A DNA stretch of 64,000 bases from Rhodopirellula sp. P2. Lineage in GTDB: Bacteria; Planctomycetota; Planctomycetia; Pirellulales; Pirellulaceae. The notes under the pieces are model-generated. The model was not told where the DNA came from. It saw nothing but the letters and a program-made list of their open reading frames with translations, and ran no database searches. Shown here one piece after another: positions 43,973 through 53,110 of this stretch (the first letter of the stretch is position 1; each line of letters begins with the position of its first letter). Where the stretch lies: assembly GCF_028768465.1 (NCBI RefSeq), contig NZ_CP118225.1:496001-560000 (forward strand), in the 5' to 3' direction. The position numbers and the translations under genes were made by a program.

Positions 43973-45259
43973 ATGATATACGACCTGCAAACGACCGATG
44001 ACCCGCGCGACATAGTTCATCGCAGCGTGCAAGCGCTGGTCGAAGGGCAGGTCATCGGTGTTCCTAGCGAAACGGTCTATGGGCTGGTCGCCAGTTCCCT
44101 GTGTCCTGCTGCTGTCCGCCGATTGGCGCAGTGGACCGCGACCTGCCGAGGTTGGCACACCACCCCGGACGCCTCCAATCTGGCATCCTCGGGTCCGGCC
44201 CCGACTGACTTTGTGGCTCCCTCGGCCGACGCGGGCTCGATTGCCCTGTGCGTCCGCAGCAGCGAGGCGGCCGGCGACTTCTTGATGCCCATGACGATGC
44301 TGGCACGCCGATTGTCGGAACGCTGCTTTCCCGGGCCACTGACACTGATTGCGGACTGTGACGATTCAGTTTCGGCGATGAGCTGCTTGCCAGAAACCGT
44401 GGCGCAAACCCTGCGAGCAGGTGCCGGACAACGCACGTCGCCCGCGGGCGGTCCCGTCGCTTTTCGAGTTTCCGAACATCGCTTGCTCAGCCACATTCAT
44501 CGTTATCTGTCCGCCCCCTTGGTGTGGGGCGAAATTGGTTTGCCGGACGCTTCACCGCCCACCACCGCGGAAAAACTGCAGGCGGCGCTGACGGCAGGAA
44601 CGGGCGAATCCTTGCCACTGCTGCTCGATGACGGCATCAGTCGCTATGGTGATGAAGGAACGGTGGTCCGCGTGTCGGGCAATCACTGGCACGTCCAGCG
44701 AACAGGAGTGATCCAACAAGCTGCCATGAATCAATTTGTCAAACCAGTCATCGCACTCGTGTGCACCGGCAACACCTGCCGCAGCCCCATGGCGGAAACG
44801 CTGCTCCGGGAAGCCTTGCGGCGTAAATTCGGTCGGGAAGATGTCGCTCGCGTCGTCTCCGCTGGCGTCGCAGCGGGACACGGCAGCGGGGCTGCCCCCC
44901 AAGCGGTTGAAGTGATGGGCCGCCGTGGTTTGGACCTGACCGGTCACGCCAGCCAACCGCTCGAAGAATCTTTGATGTCGATGGCGGACTTGGTTCTGAC
45001 CATGACCCGTCGCCACCGAGACGCAATCGTGGCGGCTTGGCCAGACCGTGCCGAACGAGTGTGCACACTGCGGCGAGACGGAGGCGATGTCAGCGATCCC
45101 GTCGGAATGTCCGTGGAGGTGTATGAACAATGTGCAGATCAGATCGTAAGCGAACTGGAAGGTTGGCTCAGTGAACTGCCTCCCGATTTTTTCCCGTCCG
45201 ATGGCCCCGACGAAGGCCCAGATGACGAACCAAGGCAGCAACATGCAGGTTCGGAGTAA
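43973..45259 (+). CDS. Fusion of a degenerate Sua5/YrdC domain and a YwlE-type phosphatase
   Basis: 428 residues from ATG at 43973 (43946 possible). Residues 1-250 follow the Sua5/YrdC pattern (GVPSETVYGLVA, CFPGPLTLI, VAFRVSEH, LLDDGISRYGDEGTVV). The K-x-R motif expected after the first helix reads TATCRGWH, and the TSANxSG motif is replaced by VWGEIGLPD. Residues 253-405 are a complete low-molecular-weight phosphatase: P-loop CTGNTCRSPMAE with Cys264 and Arg270, and the acid in SDPVG (Asp375). The Thr in CTGNTCR is the residue that marks protein-arginine phosphatases such as YwlE. The tail is acidic. rpiB follows after 3 bases. Confidence 0.85.
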   Translation: MIYDLQTTDDPRDIVHRSVQALVEGQVIGVPSETVYGLVASSLCPAAVRRLAQWTATCRGWHTTPDASNLASSGPAPTDFVAPSADAGSIALCVRSSEAAGDFLMPMTMLARRLSERCFPGPLTLIADCDDSVSAMSCLPETVAQTLRAGAGQRTSPAGGPVAFRVSEHRLLSHIHRYLSAPLVWGEIGLPDASPPTTAEKLQAALTAGTGESLPLLLDDGISRYGDEGTVVRVSGNHWHVQRTGVIQQAAMNQFVKPVIALVCTGNTCRSPMAETLLREALRRKFGREDVARVVSAGVAAGHGSGAAPQAVEVMGRRGLDLTGHASQPLEESLMSMADLVLTMTRRHRDAIVAAWPDRAERVCTLRRDGGDVSDPVGMSVEVYEQCADQIVSELEGWLSELPPDFFPSDGPDEGPDDEPRQQHAGSE

Positions 45260-45262
45260 GGA

Positions 45263-45736
45263 ATGACACTCAAAGTAGGCCTAGCCAGCGACCATCGCGG
45301 CGTGCACATCAAGGCACGTCTCCTGCAAACGCTTCTTCGCGAAGGGTTTGAGGTCTGCGACGAGGGCACCGATTCCACCGACCCAGTCGACTACCCCGAC
45401 TTCGCCATCCGCGTTGCCGAGCAGATTCGTGATGGCAAACTGGATCGCGGGATCTTGATCTGCGGCACCGGAATCGGCATGGCAATCGTCGCGAATAAAT
45501 TTCACGGCGTTCGAGCCGCTTCGTGCTACGACGAAGTCATCGTCGAAATGTCGCGGCGACACAACGACGTCAATGTGCTCTGCCTGCCCGGTGACTTGAT
45601 CGGGGAACGCCCCATCGATGAGTTGGTCCTGATGTGGCTTCGCACCGACTTCGAATGTGGACGCCACTCCCAACGCGTCGACAAGATCACTGCGATCGAC
45701 AGCAGTGCCTCGCCTGACATCAATCCTGGCGTCTAG
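45263..45736 (+). CDS. rpiB: Ribose-5-phosphate isomerase B
   Basis: 157 residues. It interconverts ribose 5-phosphate and ribulose 5-phosphate. The LacAB/RpiB motifs are clear: GLASDHRGVHIK at the start, DYPDFA, the catalytic Cys in ICGTGIGMAIVANK, and RHNDVNVLCLPG. It starts 3 bases after the phosphatase fusion and ends 3 bases before holB. Bacillus subtilis keeps Sua5 (ywlC), the arginine phosphatase (ywlE) and rpiB (ywlF) together too, so this order is conserved across phyla. Confidence 0.93.
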   Translation: MTLKVGLASDHRGVHIKARLLQTLLREGFEVCDEGTDSTDPVDYPDFAIRVAEQIRDGKLDRGILICGTGIGMAIVANKFHGVRAASCYDEVIVEMSRRHNDVNVLCLPGDLIGERPIDELVLMWLRTDFECGRHSQRVDKITAIDSSASPDINPGV

Positions 45737-45739
45737 CCC

Positions 45740-46870
45740 GTGGCCGCGAAGAAAGCCTCTGGGTCCTCCCCCAAAGCCGCAAAAACCACGCGCGCGATCG
45801 CACTTGATGCGCCGCCTCTGAACTCGTGGAACGAACTGATTGGCCACGACAGCCTGGTCGCGGGCTTGAGCACCGCGATCCGACTGGGACGCTTGGGCGG
45901 AAGCCTGCTGTTTGTAGGCCCCAGTGGTGTCGGCAAAACATCCGCCTCCATCCTGCTGGCCCAAACACTGCTCTGCGAACGCAGCACCGCACGTGACATG
46001 GCTCCTTGTTGCGAATGCCCTTCCTGCGTTCAAGTCAGGGCGGGCACGCATCCGGATTTCATCCAAGTCCGTAAACCCGACGACAAAACGCTGATCCCGC
46101 TGGAACTCTTGATCGGTCCCGTCGACGCGCGTTTGCAAGAAGGATTTTGCCACGACGTGCACCTCAGACCAATGCAGGCTCAACGCAAAGTCGCGATCCT
46201 GCACGACGCCGACTTCCTCAACGAAGAAGGCGCCAACTGCCTGTTGAAAACGCTGGAAGAACCGCCTGCCAATGCGTTGATCATCCTGATCGGCAGCAGC
46301 GAACAACGCCAACTTCCAACCATTCGTTCGCGATGCCAAATCCTTCGCTTTCAAACACCGGTCGGTGAAGCGGGGCGAACTCTGCTGAGAAAGCAACTCG
46401 ACCACTATCAATCGCAACACGAAGACGAACCGCTGCCTCCCATTTCCGAGGAAGCCTTGGATGCGGCGATTGAATTGTCCGCCGGCGACATGCACGTGGC
46501 TGCACGACTCGCTCGTGGAGGCGGCGAACAAATTCGCGAAGCCCTTTGGAATCAACTCGCCGCTCCGGTGCCCGACCCAACCGCGATCGCGCGTTTGATC
46601 AATGGGCACCTCGATTCGATCAGCAAAGACGTGCCCAAACGACGAGCAGCACTTCGCGACGTCTTTTCGATCGCTGTCCAACACTACCGCCGGCAATTGC
46701 GATCCGATGCCAATTCAGGGGAATACGACCCTGCCACCCACCGGCGACTTGACCGCACTTTGCGAACCTTTCGCGAGATCGACCGCAGCGCCAACCTTGG
46801 TACTCTCGTCGATTGCTACGCCGCGGATTTGACCTTGGCCACCACCGGCGACCGAGGCGCCATCGGCTAA
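45740..46870 (+). CDS. holB: DNA polymerase III subunit delta-prime
   Basis: 376 residues from GTG at 45740. It is part of the clamp loader. Walker A is GPSGVGKTSAS near residue 60, a zinc module CCECPSC is near 93, the sensor region VAILHDADFLNEEGANCLLKTLEEPP near 155, and the arginine finger SRC in TIRSRCQILRF. The C-terminal part is helical and less conserved. A DnaX tau/gamma assignment is less likely because the protein is short and lacks the long C-terminal domains. Confidence 0.87.
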   Translation: MAAKKASGSSPKAAKTTRAIALDAPPLNSWNELIGHDSLVAGLSTAIRLGRLGGSLLFVGPSGVGKTSASILLAQTLLCERSTARDMAPCCECPSCVQVRAGTHPDFIQVRKPDDKTLIPLELLIGPVDARLQEGFCHDVHLRPMQAQRKVAILHDADFLNEEGANCLLKTLEEPPANALIILIGSSEQRQLPTIRSRCQILRFQTPVGEAGRTLLRKQLDHYQSQHEDEPLPPISEEALDAAIELSAGDMHVAARLARGGGEQIREALWNQLAAPVPDPTAIARLINGHLDSISKDVPKRRAALRDVFSIAVQHYRRQLRSDANSGEYDPATHRRLDRTLRTFREIDRSANLGTLVDCYAADLTLATTGDRGAIG

Positions 46871-46917
46871 CCAGTTCCATCTGGTCACCCCGCCCGCGTT
46901 GAAAGTCGTGCAGCGTT

Positions 46918-47395
46918 GCCATCACCCTCCCCCGGGGAGGTCGTGCAGTTTTTAAATGCTGTGCTTGCAATGCGTTTCTCATCACCCTCCCCCTGGGAGG
47001 GTCGAGCGAAGCGAGGGGAGGGTCGAGCATCGGAACCAGCGCGGAACCCTCCCCGGCCCGAAGCGGGCCGACCCTCCCAAAGGGAGGGTGAAATAAACTG
47101 CACGACCTCCGCAGCGGGAGGGGTCGGAAAGCGAGCGTTGAGCGAGATTTCCGGGGGAGGGCAGTGCGCGCCGCTTCCCATGCTCGGCCCTCACCCTCGC
47201 GTACGCCTGAACGGCGTCGCTCGACCTCTCCCAAAACTGCGTTTCAGGAGAGGTGCGCCGCGTGAGAACCCGCTAAAATGCGGCCTCAATAAACTGCACG
47301 ACCCCGGGAGGGTCGAGCGGAGCGAGGGGAGGGCCGAGCATCGGGACCAGCACATCCCCCCCTCCTCGGCCCGACGCGAGACCGCAAAGCTCATC
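46918..47395. repeat. Intergenic block of GC-rich repeats
   Basis: The region 46871-47475 has no gene. It contains several variants of CACCCTCCC..GGGAGGGT, repeated GGGAGGGTCGAGCG.AGCGAGGGGAGGG.CGAGCATCGG.ACCAGC (near 47000 and 47310), the phrase TAAACTGCACGACC twice (near 47093 and 47290), and a dispersed copy of the element at 42610-42657 (here 47116-47165). Confidence 0.7.
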
Positions 47396-47475
47396 AACTT
47401 TTGCTGTCCTACTGGCATGCCAACCGTTACGCTAGAAGCACCGCCTTCTCTTCGCCGTCTTCTCGGGGTGTCACG

Positions 47476-49104
47476 ATGTTCGACTGGAAAAAGCTGTTCG
47501 CCAGCGTTTGGCTTCTCGCCTGGATTGCCTTCGTTGCAGCCCCCAACTCACTGGCCCAAGACAACAGCGGTCCGCTCGTCCCCGGAGGCTTTGGCCCCGA
47601 TGTCGCTCTTCCCGCAGGTGCCAATCCAGACCCAGGTGCAGCTGGTGGTCAATCACTGGCGGACTTCAGCCAGCTGATGCAGCTGATCCAAACCACCGTC
47701 GAACCCGAGTCCTGGGAGGCACTGGGCGGCGTCGGAACGATGGCTCCCTATCCCGCCGGCATTGTCGTTGCCCCCGATGGCTTGCTTCGCGAAATCGAGG
47801 CGGACAGTACTCCCGAGGCCAAGTCCGTCCAATGGAAAAAACACGCGGCGGCTTTGATGTTGGACGCGGCAGCTTCCCGCGACGACACTTCAACACTGGT
47901 TCCGGAACACTGGACATCCCCCTCGAAGATCCGGTGTGTGTCGGTGCGACGATGGATGCAAGCACTCGCTTCGGAAAACCTTGCCGATCGCAAAACATCA
48001 GAACCTGGCTCCAACAACGATGCACTGGGACATGCCGGTGGATTGTCCAAAGTCTCGCTCGTCTTGTTAACCGATGACGACATCGTCCTGGCCGGCACCG
48101 TCGGCGGCTTTGAGCAAGTGAATGGTTGGCAAGTTGATCGACGCACGGGTCTTCCCCCCATGAACCTGACTTCGCTCGCCGTTGGATTGTCAGCCGCGCT
48201 TCACCAACAACCTTTTGGCTGCACGATCGATCCCACACAAGACGGCCTGAAAAAGGCCACCGCTCTCGGACAATCCATCGTCTCGGGCGACGTCCCGATG
48301 GGACTGGCAGCCGAGTCATTGGCTGAGGCCTTGGGGCGACAAGACATCCACGTCTTTGGCACTTCCGCAGATCACGAGATCGCTTGGCTGCTCATCGAAG
48401 CCGATCGACACATGAAACGACTGGCACTTGGTGACGAAGACATGCCGGACGGAGTTCGCAACTACTTGCAAACCATCCAAGCCACCGCGGGCAATTCACC
48501 GCCCGCCGATCTGTTGCTTCGACTTTGGTTCACGGGGCAACCCTTGGAAGTGCAGCATGAGCGAGCTGATTCCGCCAACCTGTGGCAGTTGTCAGGAACG
48601 CCCTTGCGACTCAGTGGCGAGAACGAAATGGCGTTGCTGAATGGTCGGCGCGGCAACGTTGTGCTGGATCCATCCACGGAAGCCTTCGTCAATCACTTCA
48701 ACCAACAATGGTCAACAATCCGAACACGTTACCCGCTCTACGGCGCACTCGAATCGGTCTACCAGGCCACCGCTTTGGGGCAGCTGTGGGTGCAAAGCAG
48801 CCGGAAAGATTCGCCCACGGTTTCACCGCAAAACGACCACGCAACTCTGCAGCGAGCGTTACTGCACTTCGCCTCCCGAAGGTCCACCCAATTGGTAACG
48901 CCAACGCAAGTGGACTCGATCGCAGTCCTGCATCGATATCGGCACCGCAACAAAATGCATCAACTGATCCTGGCCAGCGGCGGAGTCAGCGTCGCACCTT
49001 CGGACCTGTTGCCGAATCAAATGTTGCCGCGTCCAAGCTTGGCCAACTACGGCAAACTCGTCGACGCCCGCCCCAGTGATCGCTGGTGGTGGAACGCAGA
49101 ATGA
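47476..49104 (+). CDS. DUF1598-containing exported protein
   Basis: 542 residues from ATG at 47476 with a clean signal peptide (FASVWLLAWIAFVAAPNSLAQ). The family core is recognisable: GGLSKVSLVLLTDDDIVLAGTVGGFE, then FGCTIDPTQDGLKKA, then IHVFGTSADHEIAWLLIEADRHMKRLALG. DUF1598 is almost confined to planctomycetes, so this gene supports the host assignment. The function of the family is unknown; the protein should be periplasmic or surface-exposed. Confidence 0.8.
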   Translation: MFDWKKLFASVWLLAWIAFVAAPNSLAQDNSGPLVPGGFGPDVALPAGANPDPGAAGGQSLADFSQLMQLIQTTVEPESWEALGGVGTMAPYPAGIVVAPDGLLREIEADSTPEAKSVQWKKHAAALMLDAAASRDDTSTLVPEHWTSPSKIRCVSVRRWMQALASENLADRKTSEPGSNNDALGHAGGLSKVSLVLLTDDDIVLAGTVGGFEQVNGWQVDRRTGLPPMNLTSLAVGLSAALHQQPFGCTIDPTQDGLKKATALGQSIVSGDVPMGLAAESLAEALGRQDIHVFGTSADHEIAWLLIEADRHMKRLALGDEDMPDGVRNYLQTIQATAGNSPPADLLLRLWFTGQPLEVQHERADSANLWQLSGTPLRLSGENEMALLNGRRGNVVLDPSTEAFVNHFNQQWSTIRTRYPLYGALESVYQATALGQLWVQSSRKDSPTVSPQNDHATLQRALLHFASRRSTQLVTPTQVDSIAVLHRYRHRNKMHQLILASGGVSVAPSDLLPNQMLPRPSLANYGKLVDARPSDRWWWNAE

Positions 49105-49120
49105 CTGACCGAGACGCCCG

Positions 49121-49506
49121 GTTTCCATCGGCTGGCGTCGATAGCTACATCCTGTCGCCACTTCTTGGCTGAGACTCCCACACCAGTCCCAACGGGACGA
49201 CAGGTTGTCGCCACGGGTGCAACCCCGTGGTCAGGAGAGCAACGCACCAAAAACCAAAGCCCTGAAGGGGCGACAGGTGTTTGGAAACCGCATGCGACCT
49301 GCCGTCCCTTCAGGACTGGATGATTCTGTCGCCGCCCGAATCCATCGGCTCACGCCGATGGCTACATCATGCCGCCACTTCGAGGCTAAGACTCCCACAC
49401 CAGTTTCCATCGGCTGGCGCCGATGGCTACAACCTGTCACCACTTCGTGGCTGAATCGCCCGCACCAGTCCCAACGGGACGATATTCGTCGCCACTTCGT
49501 GGCTGT
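49121..49506. repeat. Array of CATCGGCTGGCGCCGATG-type repeats
   Basis: Imperfect units combine a hairpin (CATCGGC-TGGC-GCCGATGGCTACA), the phrase GTCGCCACTTCGTGGCTGA, and CCCACACCAGTCCCAACGGGACGA. Copies start near 49121, 49338 and 49400. No gene is seen in 49105-49520. Confidence 0.7.
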
Positions 49507-49520
49507 CCTTGAGCAGACGC

Positions 49521-50681
49521 CTAAACCACTTCGCGATACAGCGCTCTCGTGGAGTCTTCGTCGAGCTCGATGGGGTTGAATGTGCCGGTCCACTGCTTCA
49601 GCGCATCTTCGACGAACAATCCAATGTCCGATGTTGGGATCGAAAGGTCGTCCAGCGTTGTCGCGAGGTCCGCTGCCCGCATCCACTCTTCAATCCATTC
49701 GGCCAAACGTGTGGGCGCCTCGGAAACCTCGCTGCAAGGTTCGAGCTCTCTCAGCAACTCCGCGTACCAATCCGCGTGAACGGTTCCGTTGAACCGAACG
49801 ACCGCTGGCAACATCAGCCCCACCGCTTGACCGTGCACGATATCATGCCGAGCAGTCAAAGGATTGGCCGTGGCGTGCGCCGCGCCCAACATCGATGTTT
49901 CGATCGCCATGCCAGCCAAGCACGCCCCGAGTTGCATGTCCGCACGAGCTTCCAAGTCATCGGGAACCTGTAACACGCGAACAAAAGATCGAGCCAACAA
50001 ACCAAAGGCACGCCGACTGTAGGTCGTCGACATCACATTGCGTTTTTTACTGACGTAGGTTTCAACCGCATGCGAGATCGCATCGATGCCGGTCAGAGCC
50101 GTCACCCCGCGAGGCTGGGTCAACGTGAATGTGGGATCCAGCAATGCGATTCGGCAAGCGGCCTTGGGATCACCGCACGCCATCTTCACATGTGTTTCGG
50201 CATCGCTGATCAACGCGAAACTTTGAGCCTCGCTGCCGGTTCCCGCCGTGGTCGGGATCGCAATCATCGGCAACATTTCTGACGTTGCTTTGCCCACGCC
50301 GTGGTAGTCGTGAATGCGACCACCGCAGCTGTAAACAAAGTTGATGCCTTTGGAGCAATCCATGCTGCTGCCGCCCCCCAGCCCAATCAGCAGATCAGGC
50401 TGGAAATCCGCGGCCACGCTCACGCCCGCATCGACCATTGCAGACGTCGGATTTTCGGCGAAGTCATGAAAGGACGCGACTTCCCAGTCGCTCTCGCGGA
50501 GCAGGCTGGTGATGCGATCAAAATGCCCCGCGGCGACGATCCCCGGATCGCAAACGACCAAAACTCGCGGTCGCCCCGATCCCAAAACGCCTCCTAGAGA
50601 ACGTGCCAACTCGTTGATCTGATTCGAAACGTTCGGCCCAAACACGATTCGCGTTCGTGGATGAAGATCAAACGGTTGCAT
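49521..50681 (-). CDS. Iron-containing alcohol dehydrogenase
   Basis: 386 residues. The N-terminal NAD-binding half shows GLGGGSSMDCSKG near residue 98. The metal half has PTTAGTGSEAQSFALI, DPTFTLTQPRGVTALTGIDAISHAVETYVS and GAAHATANPLTARHDIVHGQAVGLMLPAVVRFN, giving the Asp and His metal ligands of the family III dehydrogenases. The specific alcohol or aldehyde is not known. It may be the last gene of the minus-strand run from 56477, but a 77-base gap separates it from the VWA gene. Confidence 0.9.
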   Translation of the reverse strand: MQPFDLHPRTRIVFGPNVSNQINELARSLGGVLGSGRPRVLVVCDPGIVAAGHFDRITSLLRESDWEVASFHDFAENPTSAMVDAGVSVAADFQPDLLIGLGGGSSMDCSKGINFVYSCGGRIHDYHGVGKATSEMLPMIAIPTTAGTGSEAQSFALISDAETHVKMACGDPKAACRIALLDPTFTLTQPRGVTALTGIDAISHAVETYVSKKRNVMSTTYSRRAFGLLARSFVRVLQVPDDLEARADMQLGACLAGMAIETSMLGAAHATANPLTARHDIVHGQAVGLMLPAVVRFNGTVHADWYAELLRELEPCSEVSEAPTRLAEWIEEWMRAADLATTLDDLSIPTSDIGLFVEDALKQWTGTFNPIELDEDSTRALYREVV

Positions 50682-50758
50682 GCGGGTGTCCTAAAAAAGG
50701 GCGGCAATCGAGGCGGGAGATCAGGTGGGAAGGACCATCAGTTGAACGCATCCGTCGC

Positions 50759-53110
50759 TCACGCCAAACCCCATTGACGTCGCAGAAACCACTCGACCGA
50801 CAAAGCCCCGGCAAACAAAAGAAAAATAAGCCAACCGCTCAGCGGTCCGTCACCCAATCGGAACTTTTCGATCACCGTTCGGGTGGACTCCGTCCGGCGA
50901 GACAGGATCAAATCCACCAATTCGTCGATCTGCTCTGGCTCGAACACTCGCCCGCCCGACCCCGATGTCGCCGAGGCAATTTGACGAAGCAACGAATGAT
51001 CGGTCGCCGACGCCGTTAATTCTCGCGTGTCGTCGAGCACCTGAAACGCCACCTCAGCCGGTTCGATCGAGTCACCGTTTTCCGCCGAAGCGTCTTGCTT
51101 GGGCGCGGCCACACGCAAACGATGAAAACCAGCTGGCATCGTCGGCAACTGGCCGGTGAGCGAAACAGACGACTCCCCCGACGACGTGGTGCTGGACATC
51201 GGCACCACGATTGATTCTCCCGACGCGAGAATCACTTCGGCTTGCAGCGTCCCTGCGTCAGGAAGCGATGAAAGATCGCCTTGCATCGTCGCGGTGAACG
51301 CAGGTGTCTCCGTTGCCACAAATCGACGCGGCGACAATTCCAATTGGATCGTTTGCTGCGAGGAATCTTCTCGGGCGAGCGACCAAAGAATCAACTGCCG
51401 CCAAAACCGCCGATGAAAATCCCCCAGCCCCGCGCGTCGCCACGTCCAGGTGGAATCAAACGCCAGTGCCGCGACTCGGCCGCGACCGTATTCCCCGATG
51501 ACCATCATGGGTTCGTCATTGGCCGTCTGCAACAAAACTTGAACGCCCGGAGCGACTCGAACCGAAGGCCATCGATTGGCACCCGGCATCGGTGGCAAGT
51601 TCGACCAACCGATCAGACTGCCTTGGTGGCTCGCTTGGATGGTCGTGATCGGATGCGTGGTGGCAGGTTGCAAACTCACCGATTGTCGCGTGGGGTCAGC
51701 ATCGCTCGCCAATCGATTGGATGAACTCAACGGCCCAGGCGGTTGTCGCTGCCGATCATCCAATTGCACCGGCAAGACTTTCGCCAGCGGTGTCGACGCG
51801 TAGCCGCCTCGTGAATACGTGTGCTCGCCGCCCAACATGATCAGCGCGGTGCCTTCCCCAACCGAGTCGGCCAGTTCTTGCAACTGTTCATTGCCCAGCG
51901 CTGCCGCATGCAAGTCGCCCAGGATCACCACGTCGTAACGACCTCGGCTGAAGTCATCGGCCAAATCGATCGGCCAGGCACTGACGGTGTCACGCGGGAT
52001 CCAGCGGTAGGTCAGTTCCAAATCCAAGAACCGACCAAGCGCCCAGCGCAAATCCTTTTGTTCCAATCGTGGCGTCCCTTCGACATACAACACACGCCCG
52101 CCACCTTCGCGAACATCAACAAACGCGACTTGCGAATTGTTGTCGGTGATCGTCTCGCCCGATCGAGTCTCGACACTGGCCACCAACCGATATTGGCCTG
52201 GCTTGGGAGCCAAAACCGGCACCTCGATCGAAATCGTTTGCTCCATCGTCTCGGGCGTGACCGTGCGAGTCGCGGCGATGGTGGTTTGCCCCGCGGAATC
52301 AATCCACTGCAGCGAAACCTTGGCCGGTGATTGAACAACGCCCCGGGTGCGAACATCAAATGACACGCTGGATTCATTGCCCGTGAACATCCGATAGGTT
52401 TCGGGCAACGATTCAATCGCCAAATCAATCTGGCGTGACGCCTCCGCGGGAGGCCCCAAGGGGATGGTCCAAATCGGGACGCCCATCGCCCCCACCAAGC
52501 GGGCTTCTCGACGTGGGTCGGACTGCTCCGCTTCGTTGCCGTCGTTTCGATTGGTGATTTGAGTCCCGTCGCTCAAGACAGCCACTCCGGTCAACGGGCT
52601 GTTTCGTCCCCGGTTCATCGCCGCCAACAAAGGCGATGACAAATCGGTCGCTTTTCCTGAATGTTCGATCTCATCCACGCGGCTTGTCAGTGTCTCCAGT
52701 TCGCCTGTCCCACTCTCGCCGATGACGTTCGCCGAAGCATCAAACCCCATCACAACGACTTGCAACGCCTGATCAGAATCCGACAAACCGGCTGCCAATC
52801 GCTTCAGCGTCCTTCGCTGCTGTTCCCAACGATTCTCTGATCCATCGGATGGCAACCCCATGCTCGCCGACGTGTCGATGGCGATGGCCAGTGTCGCTGC
52901 CGCGGGACGATTGTCCGATCGAACGAGCGCCGGTCGGAGCAACACCAACGCCAGAGCAATCGATGCCAAACCACGCAACAACAACAGACTCTGCCTGCGA
53001 CGCCCGCTCACTCCCGGAGGCAGAATCGTGAACAGCATCGCGACGATCAAACCCACCAACAGCAACGCGATTGGCAGCGAATCATAAATCGGGTCGAGAC
53101 TCCAACTCAC
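50759..53110 (-). CDS. VWA-domain membrane protein
   Basis: 783 residues. Two N-terminal helices (LPIALLLVGLIVAMLFTIL and LLLLRGLASIALALVLL) precede a von Willebrand A domain with the MIDAS motif DTSASMG near residue 79. A class I glutamine amidotransferase-like fold follows (ILGDLHAAALGNEQLQELADSVGEGTALIMLGGEHTYSRGG), a beta-rich region, and one C-terminal helix (LSGWLIFLLFAGALSVEWFL). This layout is common in planctomycete and verrucomicrobial operons with BatA-like genes. It overlaps the upstream gene by 4 bases. The large domain would face the periplasm. Confidence 0.82.
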   Translation of the reverse strand: MSWSLDPIYDSLPIALLLVGLIVAMLFTILPPGVSGRRRQSLLLLRGLASIALALVLLRPALVRSDNRPAAATLAIAIDTSASMGLPSDGSENRWEQQRRTLKRLAAGLSDSDQALQVVVMGFDASANVIGESGTGELETLTSRVDEIEHSGKATDLSSPLLAAMNRGRNSPLTGVAVLSDGTQITNRNDGNEAEQSDPRREARLVGAMGVPIWTIPLGPPAEASRQIDLAIESLPETYRMFTGNESSVSFDVRTRGVVQSPAKVSLQWIDSAGQTTIAATRTVTPETMEQTISIEVPVLAPKPGQYRLVASVETRSGETITDNNSQVAFVDVREGGGRVLYVEGTPRLEQKDLRWALGRFLDLELTYRWIPRDTVSAWPIDLADDFSRGRYDVVILGDLHAAALGNEQLQELADSVGEGTALIMLGGEHTYSRGGYASTPLAKVLPVQLDDRQRQPPGPLSSSNRLASDADPTRQSVSLQPATTHPITTIQASHQGSLIGWSNLPPMPGANRWPSVRVAPGVQVLLQTANDEPMMVIGEYGRGRVAALAFDSTWTWRRAGLGDFHRRFWRQLILWSLAREDSSQQTIQLELSPRRFVATETPAFTATMQGDLSSLPDAGTLQAEVILASGESIVVPMSSTTSSGESSVSLTGQLPTMPAGFHRLRVAAPKQDASAENGDSIEPAEVAFQVLDDTRELTASATDHSLLRQIASATSGSGGRVFEPEQIDELVDLILSRRTESTRTVIEKFRLGDGPLSGWLIFLLFAGALSVEWFLRRQWGLA

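Noticed and set aside
45740..46870. DnaX (tau/gamma) instead of HolB
   Set aside because: 376 residues with a short C-terminus and a single AAA module fit delta-prime better than the longer DnaX.
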